This document shows, in pieces, positions 1 through 9,125 of a stretch of 64,000 nucleotides of DNA (position 1 is its first letter; every line of letters starts with the position of its first letter). Under the pieces are notes generated by a model, which saw only the letters and a list, made by a program, of their open reading frames with translations, was not told the DNA's origin and ran no database searches. The DNA is from an uncultured Pedosphaera sp. (GTDB taxonomy: Bacteria; Verrucomicrobiota; Verrucomicrobiia; Limisphaerales; Pedosphaeraceae), in NCBI GenBank assembly GCA_903918755.1, contig CAIXFN010000118.1, forward strand, positions 113,090-177,089, written 5' to 3'. Both the position numbers and the translations under genes were made by a program.

Positions 1-411
1 TTCCCCCAGGTGCCACTTGCCGAAAATCCCCGTGGCATATCCCTGCCCCTTCAGCAATTGCGCCAGGGTTATTTCCTGCTCGCCCAACCCCACTTTGCTC
101 CGCGGTCCCAGGGCGCCGTGAATGCCAATCCGGTTGGGATAACACCCCGTCAGCAAGGCTGCTCGCGAGGCGGAACAAACCGGTTGCGCCACGTGGAAGT
201 TGCGAAAGATCGCCCCCTCGTCCGCCATCCGGTCCAGATTGGGAGTCTTGAACCCTTGGGCTCCGAATTTTCCCACGTCGGCGTAACCTTGGTCATCCGT
301 CAGAATGATGACGATATTGGGCCGGGACGGCGCCAGCGCCGGCAAATTTCGGGCTGGCCCGGCCCCGGCGGCGAGACTGAGAAAGAGGAATGTGATGGTC
401 AACGCTTTCAT
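1..411 (-). CDS. sulfatase, N-terminal part (runs off left edge)
   Basis: This is the first ~137 residues of a second arylsulfatase-type enzyme; the C-terminal part lies outside the window. The protein starts with a hydrophobic signal peptide ([18 protein letters not shown]). The metal-binding stretch [14 protein letters not shown] follows. Then comes [11 protein letters not shown], which matches the C-x-[AP/S]-x-R sulfatase signature whose cysteine is converted to formylglycine. The family motif GKWHLG stands at the very edge. It should hydrolyse sulfate esters, probably on exported or periplasmic polysaccharide (family knowledge plus inference). The ATG lies 28 bp after the stop of another sulfatase on the same strand, so the two probably form an operon. 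The frame was read directly because it has no stop inside the window. Substrate cannot be told. Confidence 0.9.
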   Translation of the reverse strand, partial: MKALTITFLFLSLAAGAGPARNLPALAPSRPNIVIILTDDQGYADVGKFGAQGFKTPNLDRMADEGAIFRNFHVAQPVCSASRAALLTGCYPNRIGIHGALGPRSKVGLGEQEITLAQLLKGQGYATGIFGKWHLGE

Positions 412-439
412 GAAATGTTCGCGGCTTCGACCGCCAGCG

Positions 440-1876
440 CTATTGCTTCCCGCCCTTGGCCGACTGGTCATCCGATTTGGCCAGGGGCATCTGGGCTGCC
501 ACCTCCTTGAGCCACTGGTCCAACCGCGCCGCCAGCCGGTTGCGCTCCGCCGGATGCGACCCGGCGCAGTCATGCTGCTCCCCCAAATCGGTTGCCAGAT
601 CATATAATTCCGCCCTTCCGGTTTCGTAAAAACGGATCAATTTCCAATCACCGATCCGCGCCACGCTGTAGGGCGTCACCTTCCCACCATTCCAATAATG
701 CGGGTAGTGCCAGAACAATTCCGGATGTGGCATCTGGCTTGTTCCTCGCAGCAAGGGCACCAGACTCACCCCATCCACCGCGGATCGGCTGGCCTCTTTC
801 TCCCCCCCGGCCAACTCCACCAAGGTGGGGAAAAAATCCATGGTAATCACCGGAGAATTACAGACCTTCCCGGCCGGCGTGAATCCTGGGAACTTGACGA
901 TTAATGGCACCCGCAATCCTCCTTCGTAGGGATGGCCCTTGCCCAAGCGCAGCGGCAGATTCGCCGTCGCGGGTGGTTGGCCGAAATGCACCGCCCCGCC
1001 GTTGTCAGACGTAAATACGATCACCGTCTGTTCTGTCAGTCCCAAATCCGCGAGTTTTTTCACCACCCGGCCGACGCTTTCGTCCACGCTGGCCAGCATC
1101 GCCGCATAAACCTGATTACTCTGACCGTCCGCTCCCGGATGCTCTCCCGCCTCGGCAATTAACGCCGGCTTGCCTCCCAACGGCGCGTGGACTGCGTAAT
1201 GCGCAAAATTCAGGTAAAACGGCCGGTCACGATTGGCCTCAATGAAGTTCAAGGCCTCGTCCGTGAGCTGATCGGTGAGATAATCGCCGGGGCGCCCACC
1301 CCGTTCCGCCAACCCAGGTACCCGATGGGGATCCTGCCGGGCACCATAAGGCCAGAAAAACGATCCCGGTTGCCCGGTATCACCGCCGGCGATGTTGGTC
1401 GCAAAGCCCTGGTGCTCGGGCAAATATTCTCCGCCGCCCAAATGCCATTTTCCGAGATGAGCAGTGGCATACCCCAAGCGCGCCAATGCGGTCGCCAGCG
1501 TGGTTTCCGTCCGAGGCAAATGCTGCTGCCAGGCGGGCAAGCCGAATCGACTTCCCGGCGGCGCGCCCTCACCGGGGATCCAATCCGTGATATGCAACCG
1601 CGCGGGATATTTACCCGTGAGCAAAGCGGCCCGGGTCGGAGAACACACCGCGCAGGCCGCGTAAGCCTGGGTAAAGCGCATCCCCTCCGCCGCGAGCTGA
1701 TCAATGTGGGGGGTTTGATAAAATCGGCTCCCCTGGCACCCGGCGTCCGCCCATCCCATGTCATCGACCAGGATGAACACCACATTGGGACGACGTTCCA
1801 TCGGTCGGGGGACTCCGGAACCCGCAGGCGGACTAAACCCCAACAGAACCAGCAGCAATGCCAAAGATAATTTCAT
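440..1876 (-). CDS. sulfatase (arylsulfatase family), exported
   Basis: A 478-aa type I sulfatase. I chose the ATG that begins [14 protein letters not shown], a clean signal peptide; an in-frame start at 1930 would add 18 polar residues in front of it. After the signal peptide come the metal-binding motif [14 protein letters not shown], the formylglycine signature [24 protein letters not shown], and a C-terminal [19 protein letters not shown] stretch typical of the family. Catalysis is hydrolysis of sulfate esters with Ca2+ and formylglycine; likely substrates are sulfated polysaccharides (inference from family). It directly precedes a second sulfatase (28 bp gap), so the pair may act on different positions of one substrate. 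No sulfatase-maturating enzyme was seen in the window. Confidence 0.95.
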   Translation of the reverse strand: MKLSLALLLVLLGFSPPAGSGVPRPMERRPNVVFILVDDMGWADAGCQGSRFYQTPHIDQLAAEGMRFTQAYAACAVCSPTRAALLTGKYPARLHITDWIPGEGAPPGSRFGLPAWQQHLPRTETTLATALARLGYATAHLGKWHLGGGEYLPEHQGFATNIAGGDTGQPGSFFWPYGARQDPHRVPGLAERGGRPGDYLTDQLTDEALNFIEANRDRPFYLNFAHYAVHAPLGGKPALIAEAGEHPGADGQSNQVYAAMLASVDESVGRVVKKLADLGLTEQTVIVFTSDNGGAVHFGQPPATANLPLRLGKGHPYEGGLRVPLIVKFPGFTPAGKVCNSPVITMDFFPTLVELAGGEKEASRSAVDGVSLVPLLRGTSQMPHPELFWHYPHYWNGGKVTPYSVARIGDWKLIRFYETGRAELYDLATDLGEQHDCAGSHPAERNRLAARLDQWLKEVAAQMPLAKSDDQSAKGGKQ

Positions 1877-2047
1877 CCGTTGATGCACCCCGTCGGGAAT
1901 CCGGCGCGTGGCTGGCTTGGAGAGGAACACATTTTTGGCCCGATCACAACTTGCATTTCATCTTCGCCCCCCTTTACGCCGATCACGGTTGGGTTGATCT
2001 CATATCCGCCTTCGGTGAGATCCAGTTACGGGCGGTAGAATAAATGA

Positions 2048-2087
2048 GGCTGGCGGCTCGAACACCATGGGTGTCAAGCCGCCAGCC
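2048..2087. terminator. hairpin between PA14-like gene and sulfatase pair
   Basis: A perfect 11-bp inverted repeat (GGCTGGCGGCT / AGCCGCCAGCC) contains a second 5-bp stem (ACACC/GGTGT) around an ATG loop. It lies 39 bp past the stop codon of the minus-strand PA14-like gene. The U-tract on the minus strand is weak, so rho-independent function is likely but not certain. Confidence 0.6.
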
Positions 2088-2126
2088 TTTAGCTGTTTTC
2101 CCGATTTATTCGGGTCGCGAAGCCGG

Positions 2127-4187
2127 TCAGTGATCTCCGGAGCGATCAGAGTTGCCGGAATTCACCGTGAGCGTGGCCACCGAGGAGGTGACGGACAGCG
2201 GAGTGCCGGGAACCGTGGCCACCCACTGATAGGTGTTGCCATCCATCCGCCGCTTCACCGAGTTGAGCACCAAACTGGTGCCTGTGACACCGGGAATCAC
2301 GTTGCCGTTCTCCAGCCATTGGTATTGGGGCGTTAATTCACAATCAGACATCGCCGACCCCGTAAAGGTAACGGTGTCACCCCGGTTTGCCGTTTGGCTG
2401 GTTACGTCGTTGGCCACCAGGATGGAAGTCGGGGGCCGGGTGAAGAACCACAATTGGTTCGTTTGCACCGTGCTGGCCTGGCCATTGATGGGATCCGGGG
2501 CGCTTACTTTTTTGACCGTGAAGCCAAAATGTGCCGCGTTCGTGCTGCCATGATGTTGCACGGCTTCAAAATAGTAGCTGATCCCCTTTTTCAGGAGAAT
2601 ACCTTGCGCATAGGGAACTGTTACCCCGCCATCCGGGCTCCAGGTGTCGGAACGCTTCAAGGTGGGATCACTGCCACCACTGGACGTAGTCCATTCCATC
2701 GGATTGCTCCCCACCGTCTCCTGCCCGATCAGCCGACTGTTGCCCAAAACCGAGTCGGTGCTCAAAAAAAGATCCGTATCGTCCGCCGCGGCCAAGAAGA
2801 AGGTGTACCAGCCCGACGATTTGGGAACGAAATGGCCACTATACCGGGCCACGTAAGCCCCCCCTGGAGGGTTGAGGTCCACGGCTCCCGGAACGAACCG
2901 GACGGTGCCGGGGCTCGGCAAGTTTCCAAAATCCGCCTGACCATCCCCCGCCTCCAACATTTGACGAGTGAAATAGCCACCCACATTATTTTGAAAAACT
3001 TCGTGTTTGATTCCGCCCTTCACCACCGCCGAGTAGGCGGACGGATAAACGGAAACAGTGGCCGGGGCACTCACCGTCGTGGCGCCCGTCGGCAGGGTCG
3101 CCTGCAAGGCCACGGTGAAATTGATGGTGGAAACGTTGGTGCAGCAAATTTGGTCTTCGAAACACGAAAGCCCGGGGCACGCCGGGACAAAGGGTTTGTC
3201 GCAGACAAACAAATTCGTGCAGGGACTGAAGGTGCCCGCGAAAGCCGCCTTGGGCTTACTGGAGCTATTAATCGTTAGCACTGACGCGGTGGCTCCGGCG
3301 ATCGGAACGAAAATGCCGTTCTGTTGCACCAACCATTGGTATTGGACGGGAAGGGGCGTGGCGTCCGTGTACACCCGGCCGGAAAGCTGGATGGTCTGCT
3401 CCGGATAGACCGAACGGCTGGCGGGTCCGTCGATCGCCAGGAAAGTTGGCGCATGCTGAAAATAGCCAAAACTTGGCGCATTGGCCGGGTCAGGGGACAA
3501 CAAGGACTGCACCCCGACCGGCGCGGGATCACCCACCAGCGTGGACGTCACCCAAACGTTGTCGCCCCCCGTCTTTTGATGATGAAAAACTTCGAAGTAA
3601 TACTTATTCCCGGCCACCAACGGGATCCCGGCCGCGTTGGGCGGGGCCACGAAACCCGGCGGAATGAATTGATCAGTCCGCTTCCCGGCCAATTGGCTGC
3701 CACCCGAACTGGTGGTCCATTCGCCCGCCGAACTGCCCACCGACTCCTGCGCCACCAACTGACGATGGATCTGCGTGCTGTCCGAACTGAGGTAAAGGGA
3801 AGAATCGCCCTCCGAAGCCAGCCAGAAAACATAATTTCCGCTCACTGGTGGCACAAAGACCCCGCTGACGTGACGAACCAGATTGGTTACGCCGAATTGG
3901 CTCGTGATAGAGCCGGACTGGGGATTATTCAGACTGGCAGCAAAACTTACCCCAGAGAGGGCCGATGAATTGATCGCGCCCGCCTCCACCGCTCCCCGGC
4001 TAAGCACCGCGCCCGGGCCGGTGAAAACTTCGTCCTGAAATGTCCCAGGGATAAAAGTGTCCTGTCCCCAAGCCACGATGCCGGAAGCACCGATTACGAT
4101 TGCTCCCACCAAAATCTGCCAGATTGCCGCCGTCATCAGCCGCCGCTTTAACGGCGCACCCATTTTAGACTCATTATTATTTTTCAT
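2127..4187 (-). CDS. secreted protein with two PA14-like modules and Ig-like domains
   Basis: A 686-aa exported protein. The N terminus has a basic stretch and a hydrophobic segment ending in IVAWGQ, consistent with a signal peptide. Two copies of a PA14-like sequence follow (roughly residues 45-235 and 385-575). Each contains a 'G.YVFWLASEGDSSLYLSSD'-type core, an 'ESVGS...EWTTSSGG' loop and a 'KYYFEVFHHQ'-type strand. Each copy is followed by an Ig-like segment with a 'YQWL..NG..I.G.T...L' core. PA14 modules bind carbohydrate, so a cell-surface or extracellular glycan-binding role is inferred. No catalytic domain or sorting signal is visible. Later in-frame ATGs (4163, 4136) could serve as start. 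Confidence 0.85.
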   Translation of the reverse strand: MKNNNESKMGAPLKRRLMTAAIWQILVGAIVIGASGIVAWGQDTFIPGTFQDEVFTGPGAVLSRGAVEAGAINSSALSGVSFAASLNNPQSGSITSQFGVTNLVRHVSGVFVPPVSGNYVFWLASEGDSSLYLSSDSTQIHRQLVAQESVGSSAGEWTTSSGGSQLAGKRTDQFIPPGFVAPPNAAGIPLVAGNKYYFEVFHHQKTGGDNVWVTSTLVGDPAPVGVQSLLSPDPANAPSFGYFQHAPTFLAIDGPASRSVYPEQTIQLSGRVYTDATPLPVQYQWLVQQNGIFVPIAGATASVLTINSSSKPKAAFAGTFSPCTNLFVCDKPFVPACPGLSCFEDQICCTNVSTINFTVALQATLPTGATTVSAPATVSVYPSAYSAVVKGGIKHEVFQNNVGGYFTRQMLEAGDGQADFGNLPSPGTVRFVPGAVDLNPPGGAYVARYSGHFVPKSSGWYTFFLAAADDTDLFLSTDSVLGNSRLIGQETVGSNPMEWTTSSGGSDPTLKRSDTWSPDGGVTVPYAQGILLKKGISYYFEAVQHHGSTNAAHFGFTVKKVSAPDPINGQASTVQTNQLWFFTRPPTSILVANDVTSQTANRGDTVTFTGSAMSDCELTPQYQWLENGNVIPGVTGTSLVLNSVKRRMDGNTYQWVATVPGTPLSVTSSVATLTVNSGNSDRSGDH

Positions 4188-4259
4188 AGTTCACCACAAA
4201 AACCGTGAGTTTAGCTCATTCAAAAACTCAACCTAATCCTGTTTCTGCTCGAGCCAAAA

Positions 4260-4289
4260 ACTATAGCATTATTCGTGCCATTCCAGCAA
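4260..4289 (-). promoter_or_regulatory. candidate sigma-70-like promoter of the PA14-like gene
   Basis: Read on the minus strand, TTGCTG (4284-4289) and TATAGT (4260-4265) are separated by 18 bp, about 72 bp before the start codon. The -10 matches 5 of 6 consensus positions and the -35 only 3 of 6. This is a match by eye only. Confidence 0.3.
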
Positions 4290-4625
4290 AAATTCAAATC
4301 ACTTACACTTTCATCGACAATTGCCGACTTTGCCAACCCGCGAGCTTCTCGAGGTGCCAAGAATCTCGCAAATGCGTGAAGATCACCCCACCAATCCTTT
4401 TCCGCATGCCCGCGATTTATTGACCGACGGCGGCTTGCCCCACCTGCCCAGCCGCTGGGAAGGGCCGACGCTCCGACCAATTTCCGCCGTTTTGCTAAAA
4501 TGCCATAGAGTCAGAGCCTCTGCAACCGGGCGCGAGAACGGATAAACTCCCAAGCCTGGCCGGGTATCCGAGACTTGGCCTCGGTTGTACAGAAGATGCC
4601 TTCTTAAAGCGTTCTTAAAGATTTT

Positions 4626-4652
4626 CCGCAAAAGGTTGCAGCAATTTTGCGG
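4626..4652 (-). terminator. weak hairpin after kinase gene
   Basis: CCGCAAAA (4626-4633) pairs with TTTTGCGG (4645-4652), and an inner TTGC/GCAA stem extends it. It begins 17 bp past the kinase stop codon. There is no good U-tract on the minus strand, so it may only stabilise the transcript end. Confidence 0.35.
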
Positions 4653-4669
4653 GAGAGGAGGGATTTTTT

Positions 4670-7600
4670 TTAAGGCACTGCCGAACCGACAACCGGACTG
4701 GGGGCCGGCGCATGAAACAAATGCAGTTCGCCCGCGCTGTCGGACATTCCCAACCAAGACCCATCGCCGGAAAATACGAGTTGTGACATCGTTACCTTGG
4801 ATTTTGATGCTCCCAAATTGGCCACCGCCCGTCGGGATTCCAAGTGCCAAAGCTTGATCAGTCCTTCGGCCTCGCCACTGGCCAGGGTCCGGCCATCGGC
4901 GGAAAAGGCCAGCGCGCTCGCAATCCCGACGTTGCCCTGCAAGTGAATTCCATCTTCGTTCACTGACCGTTTCCAACTCTTGATTCCCAAAGGCTGGTCT
5001 TTTCCACTGAGGGCGAAATATTCGCCGTTCGGGGACAACGCGAATTTGATTTCCGTGCCACTGAAAGACCGTGGCCCACTCCGATCCCAACTGGGAAGCT
5101 CCCATGATGCGGTGATCAAGGAAGAACCTCCCCGGCTGAAAGCCACCAACCGCCGCTGATTCACGGAAAATAACAACCCCTTGATCGCAGAACCGGTCTT
5201 CCCCCCCCCCAGCCCCGGCAGTGATTTTTGAACCAACTTTTGATCCCGCACCTGCCAAAGAGCGACAACTCCACTCTGGTAGCCAGCGGCGAGGTATTCC
5301 CCGTCCGGTGACAGGGTCACCGCGGTGCAGTTCCAACCGATAGTATCCGGAATCGCAAGGGGATCCTCCAACCGCTTGGCGGCAATATCGTAAAACCACA
5401 TGCAGGGCTGATGCTTGGGCCCGCTTATCCCGGCCATCAGAACCTTGCCATCGCTACGGAAAACCGCACTTTGAAATGCCGGCATCGCCCACTCCTTAAA
5501 ATTGGCGTGCCCGGGCAGTTCCCAAAGGCGCGCCATGCCATTGGTTCCCTGGGTCAGCAATTGTTGGCCATCGGGTGAAAAAGTAAAATAACCGACCACA
5601 TTTGTCACACTCTGAAGCGGAGCGGCGGGTGCCACATCCCAAAAGCGCACCGTACCATCCCACCCCCCGCTGACCAATTGTTGGCCGTCGGGTGAGAAGG
5701 TCAGGGCGGAAACTGTCCCGGCGTGACCCCAAAATTGCCGCACTTTCTTGCGGGTGGATAAATCCCACAGACAAATCGCCTGGTCGGCGCCCCCCGTGGC
5801 CAGCCATTGGCCATCTGCCGAAATCGCCAAAGCTCCCAACCTTCCTCCTTCCATCGGCAAAGTAACGATGAATTTCCGGTTCGACACATCGTACAGATCC
5901 ACGCCTCCGGGAAGAGTCCGCCCTACCGCCAGGATCTTCCCATCCGGTGTGAAAACCATATCCAGCACCGCTTCGGACGGGTTAACGTTAGTGATGACCT
6001 CGCGCACTTTCCCGCCACGCAACGGTTGCAGAGTGATGAAATTGGTTTGGAGATAATCCCAGTACGCCAACTTCTCGCCGTCCGGGGCAAAGCAAAAACT
6101 CTGGACGTCCATGCCCGAAAAACTGTTCGAAAAATGACCCTGCGTCAGGTCAAAGAAAACCAGCGAATGCCAGGGAGATGACTGTTCCGTCACGGTGGCC
6201 ACTGCCAGCTCGGGGTCGGTCGGAGAGCAGACCGGGCTATTGATGTGATTGCTGCCGAAATTGAGGCGGCATTGCCAGTCGCGGAGACTCCACAGCGCCA
6301 ATCCGCCCGCATCCCCAATCAGCAGGTTTTCTCCATCCGCGGTGAACGACGGCGAAATGCCAGCTTGTGGCTCGGGTGCCGCCTCAGTGCCGACGGGTCT
6401 GGACGGCGCGAATGCCGGCCGCGGCGGCGGCACAAACGTCCGCACCAAACTCCCGTTGGTGCCATTCCACAGGATGGCCGAACCATCGTCGCTGCCCGAC
6501 ACCACGTAATGCCCGTCTATGGAAAAGGTCACGGAAGTTACTTTCCCCTGGTGCGCGGGAATGGTTCGGAGCGCCTCGCCCTGGGCCTTTTGCCAAAGCC
6601 ACCGCCACTCGAATCCCGGCGCTCCCGGGAAATTGATCCCCGCCCGCGCCGCTGGAGCGTAACTCAACAGCGCCCAATTCGCCGCGCCATAGTCCCGGTC
6701 CGCCAGCGCGCGGTCCGCCAGTGCCACGTCCGCCCCGTAGGTCTGCGCGGCGAGCCGTCGACTCTCGGCGGCAATCCTCTGGCCATAAACGTACATGACC
6801 CCGATTACGACCATGGGCGCGATTGCCACCACGGCCGCCAAGCTCGCCAAGGTGGGTTTGCGTTTGCACCAGCGCCAGGCCCGTTCCAAGGCACTGACTG
6901 GCCGGGCCTGAATGGGAATCCCCCCAAGGTAACGCCGCAATTCCTGAGCCAACTCCTCGGCGGTGGAATAGCGACCTTTGGGATCCTTCGCCAGGCACTT
7001 CAGACAAATCGTTTCCAGATCCAGCGGCACCGCCGGATTCAAAGCCCGGGGCGGCACCGGCTCCTGATCCTCCACCAGCCTCATCGTGGCCACGGCGGTC
7101 GCCCCGCTGAACGGGGGACGACCGGTCAGCATATCGTAAAGTACGGCCCCCAAAGAATAGACATCCGACTGAAACGAAACCTGCTGTCCCCGGGCCTGTT
7201 CCGGCGGCATGTAATGCGGAGAACCGACCACCGCGCCCTCCAACGAATGCTCTGATTGGGATTGCAGGTTCTTGGCCAAGCCGAAATCCGCCACCTTGGG
7301 CTCCCCCTTTTCATCCATGAGGATGTTCGCCGGCTTGAGATCGCGGTGTAGTATCCCTTTCTTATGCGCCAGCTCAATCGCCTGGGCCACCTTCTCCAGG
7401 ATTTGGGCGGCGAGCCGGGAGTCCAATGGTCCCGTGCGCAACTTCTCCGCCAGACTGCGGCCGGTGACGAACTCCATGGAGTAGTAATGCTGCCCCTCCG
7501 CTTTCCCCACTCCATGGACTTTAACAATATGGGGATGCACCAGCTGGGCCGCGGCCGCGGCTTCGGTCAGAAACCGATCGATATCGGCTTGCCGCGCCAA

Positions 7601-7906
7601 CGACCCATCCCTGATCAGTTTGAGCGCGACGTCCCGCTTCAGGCTGCGTTCAACCGCGCGGTAAATCACCCCCATTCCACCCCGGCCAATTTCCCCGAGG
7701 AGATCGAAATCGCCAAAATGGCCGGTCCGTACCCGCGGTCCGGTACCCACTACCGAGACGGCTGGCTCGGGCTCGGGTAATTCCTCGTCCAATTCCGGGG
7801 GCGGCAGGGCCATCACCAGCTTCATCGCGCAAGCAGGGCAAACGCCCCGCCGGGCATCTTTTTGGAGTCCCCCCCCACACTTTGAGCAAACCCCGCTAGC
7901 GGTCAT
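4670..7906 (-). CDS. Ser/Thr protein kinase with zinc ribbon, TM helix and WD40 propeller
   Basis: A 1078-aa membrane-anchored Hanks-type kinase. Residues 7-26 form a CxxC...CxxC zinc ribbon (CSKC, CPAC). The kinase domain runs about 67-327 with glycine loop GRGGMG (74-79), VALK lysine 96, HRDLKPAN (187-194), DFG (207-209) and MPPE in the activation segment, so it should be active. A transmembrane helix follows at about 353-375. From about 440 to the end are WD40 repeats with recognisable 'FSPDGQQLVSGGWDGTVRFWD'-like units, presumably outside the membrane as a sensor or binding platform. The gene lies 165 bp downstream of an ECF sigma factor on the same strand, a pairing common in Planctomycetes and Verrucomicrobia. 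Target proteins are unknown. Confidence 0.93.
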   Translation of the reverse strand: MTASGVCSKCGGGLQKDARRGVCPACAMKLVMALPPPELDEELPEPEPAVSVVGTGPRVRTGHFGDFDLLGEIGRGGMGVIYRAVERSLKRDVALKLIRDGSLARQADIDRFLTEAAAAAQLVHPHIVKVHGVGKAEGQHYYSMEFVTGRSLAEKLRTGPLDSRLAAQILEKVAQAIELAHKKGILHRDLKPANILMDEKGEPKVADFGLAKNLQSQSEHSLEGAVVGSPHYMPPEQARGQQVSFQSDVYSLGAVLYDMLTGRPPFSGATAVATMRLVEDQEPVPPRALNPAVPLDLETICLKCLAKDPKGRYSTAEELAQELRRYLGGIPIQARPVSALERAWRWCKRKPTLASLAAVVAIAPMVVIGVMYVYGQRIAAESRRLAAQTYGADVALADRALADRDYGAANWALLSYAPAARAGINFPGAPGFEWRWLWQKAQGEALRTIPAHQGKVTSVTFSIDGHYVVSGSDDGSAILWNGTNGSLVRTFVPPPRPAFAPSRPVGTEAAPEPQAGISPSFTADGENLLIGDAGGLALWSLRDWQCRLNFGSNHINSPVCSPTDPELAVATVTEQSSPWHSLVFFDLTQGHFSNSFSGMDVQSFCFAPDGEKLAYWDYLQTNFITLQPLRGGKVREVITNVNPSEAVLDMVFTPDGKILAVGRTLPGGVDLYDVSNRKFIVTLPMEGGRLGALAISADGQWLATGGADQAICLWDLSTRKKVRQFWGHAGTVSALTFSPDGQQLVSGGWDGTVRFWDVAPAAPLQSVTNVVGYFTFSPDGQQLLTQGTNGMARLWELPGHANFKEWAMPAFQSAVFRSDGKVLMAGISGPKHQPCMWFYDIAAKRLEDPLAIPDTIGWNCTAVTLSPDGEYLAAGYQSGVVALWQVRDQKLVQKSLPGLGGGKTGSAIKGLLFSVNQRRLVAFSRGGSSLITASWELPSWDRSGPRSFSGTEIKFALSPNGEYFALSGKDQPLGIKSWKRSVNEDGIHLQGNVGIASALAFSADGRTLASGEAEGLIKLWHLESRRAVANLGASKSKVTMSQLVFSGDGSWLGMSDSAGELHLFHAPAPSPVVGSAVP

Positions 7907-8071
7907 GATTCTCCCGCGTCAACGCCCCCCAACGCCCCCCGCGGGACGAAGTCGTGGCCACCTTAATTGCCAATCGCGCCACCCCAGGCAAAGAAAATTG
8001 TGCCAACCCAGGCCGGTGCAATAGGCGGAGCCCCGACCACCGGTCGGTTGCCAATTGCCAGAGGGTGGTCT

Positions 8072-8824
8072 TCATCGCGTGAGCGCCGCAAAAAGTTCAC
8101 TCAACTCCGCATTCGGATCCTGCCCCTCGTCCAGTGTTTGGGCGATTTCCTCGATTAAAAGGGAGCGGAATTTTCTCCGCAGACGATACACCCAGGACTT
8201 GACCGTGTTCTCGGTCACCCCAAAACGCTCCGCCAAATCCCGGTAACCCTCCTCCGTGTGGTCTCCCGCCAAGGTCGGCTCCAAAGCGGTAAAGCGCGCA
8301 CTCTCCCCGGACCGCACCTCCTCGTCCCGCAACCGGTCCTGGGCCCGGCCGATCAACGTCAAAGCCCAGCGCCGGTCGAACAACGCGTCCGGCGTGGCAT
8401 TTTCCTGCGCTTCCTGGGCAAACCTTTCTTCCGCCTCCGCGGCATCAAATGCCTTATTTAGCCTTCCGCTGCCCCGCTTGGCGGTTTGGGACTTCTTCCA
8501 TTCATTACTGAGGAAGCCCTCGACTGCCGTGAGCAAAAAGGTTCGAAACCGACCCCGCGCGGGGTTCGCATCCTGCAGCCATTTCTTTTCTAAAAGGCGG
8601 GCAAAAAATTCCTGGGTCAAATCCAGGGCTTCCTCCGGGTCCTTGCCCCGGCGGCGCACATAAACATAAATGGGGTACCAATAGGCGCTACAGAGCCGCT
8701 CCAAGGCCTCGCCGGAACGGCTGGCCTGGCTGTCGCCAGCCCGACGGACCATACTCCAAAGTGTCGTATCAAAGCGCTCACTGCGCTCCGTGCCAACCGC
8801 CGATTCTTTAGGTTCCGCTGCCAT
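8072..8824 (-). CDS. RNA polymerase ECF-type sigma factor
   Basis: A 250-aa sigma-70 family protein of the long Planctomycetes/Verrucomicrobia ECF type. Region 2 is visible as 'ALERLCSAYWYPIYVYVRRR..DPEEALDLTQEFFARLLEKKW'. Region 4 is the helix-turn-helix 'YRDLAERFGVTENTVKSWVYRLRRKFR'. It should direct RNA polymerase to a dedicated set of promoters. The kinase gene downstream on the same strand suggests that phosphorylation is part of its control (inference). I used ATG 8824 (MAAEPKES); an ATG at 8863 would add 13 residues, and neither has a clear ribosome binding site. Confidence 0.92.
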   Translation of the reverse strand: MAAEPKESAVGTERSERFDTTLWSMVRRAGDSQASRSGEALERLCSAYWYPIYVYVRRRGKDPEEALDLTQEFFARLLEKKWLQDANPARGRFRTFLLTAVEGFLSNEWKKSQTAKRGSGRLNKAFDAAEAEERFAQEAQENATPDALFDRRWALTLIGRAQDRLRDEEVRSGESARFTALEPTLAGDHTEEGYRDLAERFGVTENTVKSWVYRLRRKFRSLLIEEIAQTLDEGQDPNAELSELFAALTR

Positions 8825-8877
8825 GACGAGGTAGCTCAAGACCACTGCCTGAAATTCCACCATTATTGTAACGCGGC

Positions 8878-8893
8878 CTTTACAAATGTAAAG
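8878..8893. promoter_or_regulatory. palindrome upstream of ECF sigma gene
   Basis: CTTTACAAATGTAAAG has 7-bp arms around a 2-nt centre. It sits 54 bp before ATG 8824 in the region between the divergent ECF gene and dprA. The symmetry fits a dimeric repressor or activator site. No binding protein can be named. Confidence 0.35.
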
Positions 8894-9125
8894 ACAAAAC
8901 CCGTGGGCCGATGGCTCTCCTTCGGTCTTCCCCTCCCCGCCAAAAACCGGTTAACGAAGCTCGTCGCGTATCTCGAAAGCAACTCCCAACCCGTTGATTT
9001 CCAAGATCCAATATACTCAACGAAGCAAAAAAAGCAAAAACCGACGCAGCCTGCCACCCTACCGCTTTCCCGCCGCGCGATGCATCCGCACCGCTCCGGC
9101 ATTGCACCCGTTGGGATTCTGGGTT

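Larger units (their letters stand above)
4188..4669. other. intergenic region between PA14-like gene and kinase gene
   Basis: No credible gene was found here. It is the leader and promoter region of the PA14-like gene plus the 3' flank of the kinase gene. An inverted repeat (TGAGTTT at 4206-4212, AAACTCA at 4224-4230) stands 18 bp before the ATG of the PA14-like gene and could be an operator or leader hairpin. Confidence 0.5.

Noticed and set aside
4383..5399. 338-codon minus-strand frame overlapping the kinase gene end
   Set aside because: It is an out-of-frame reading of the WD40 region; the kinase frame has clear repeats through the same bases.
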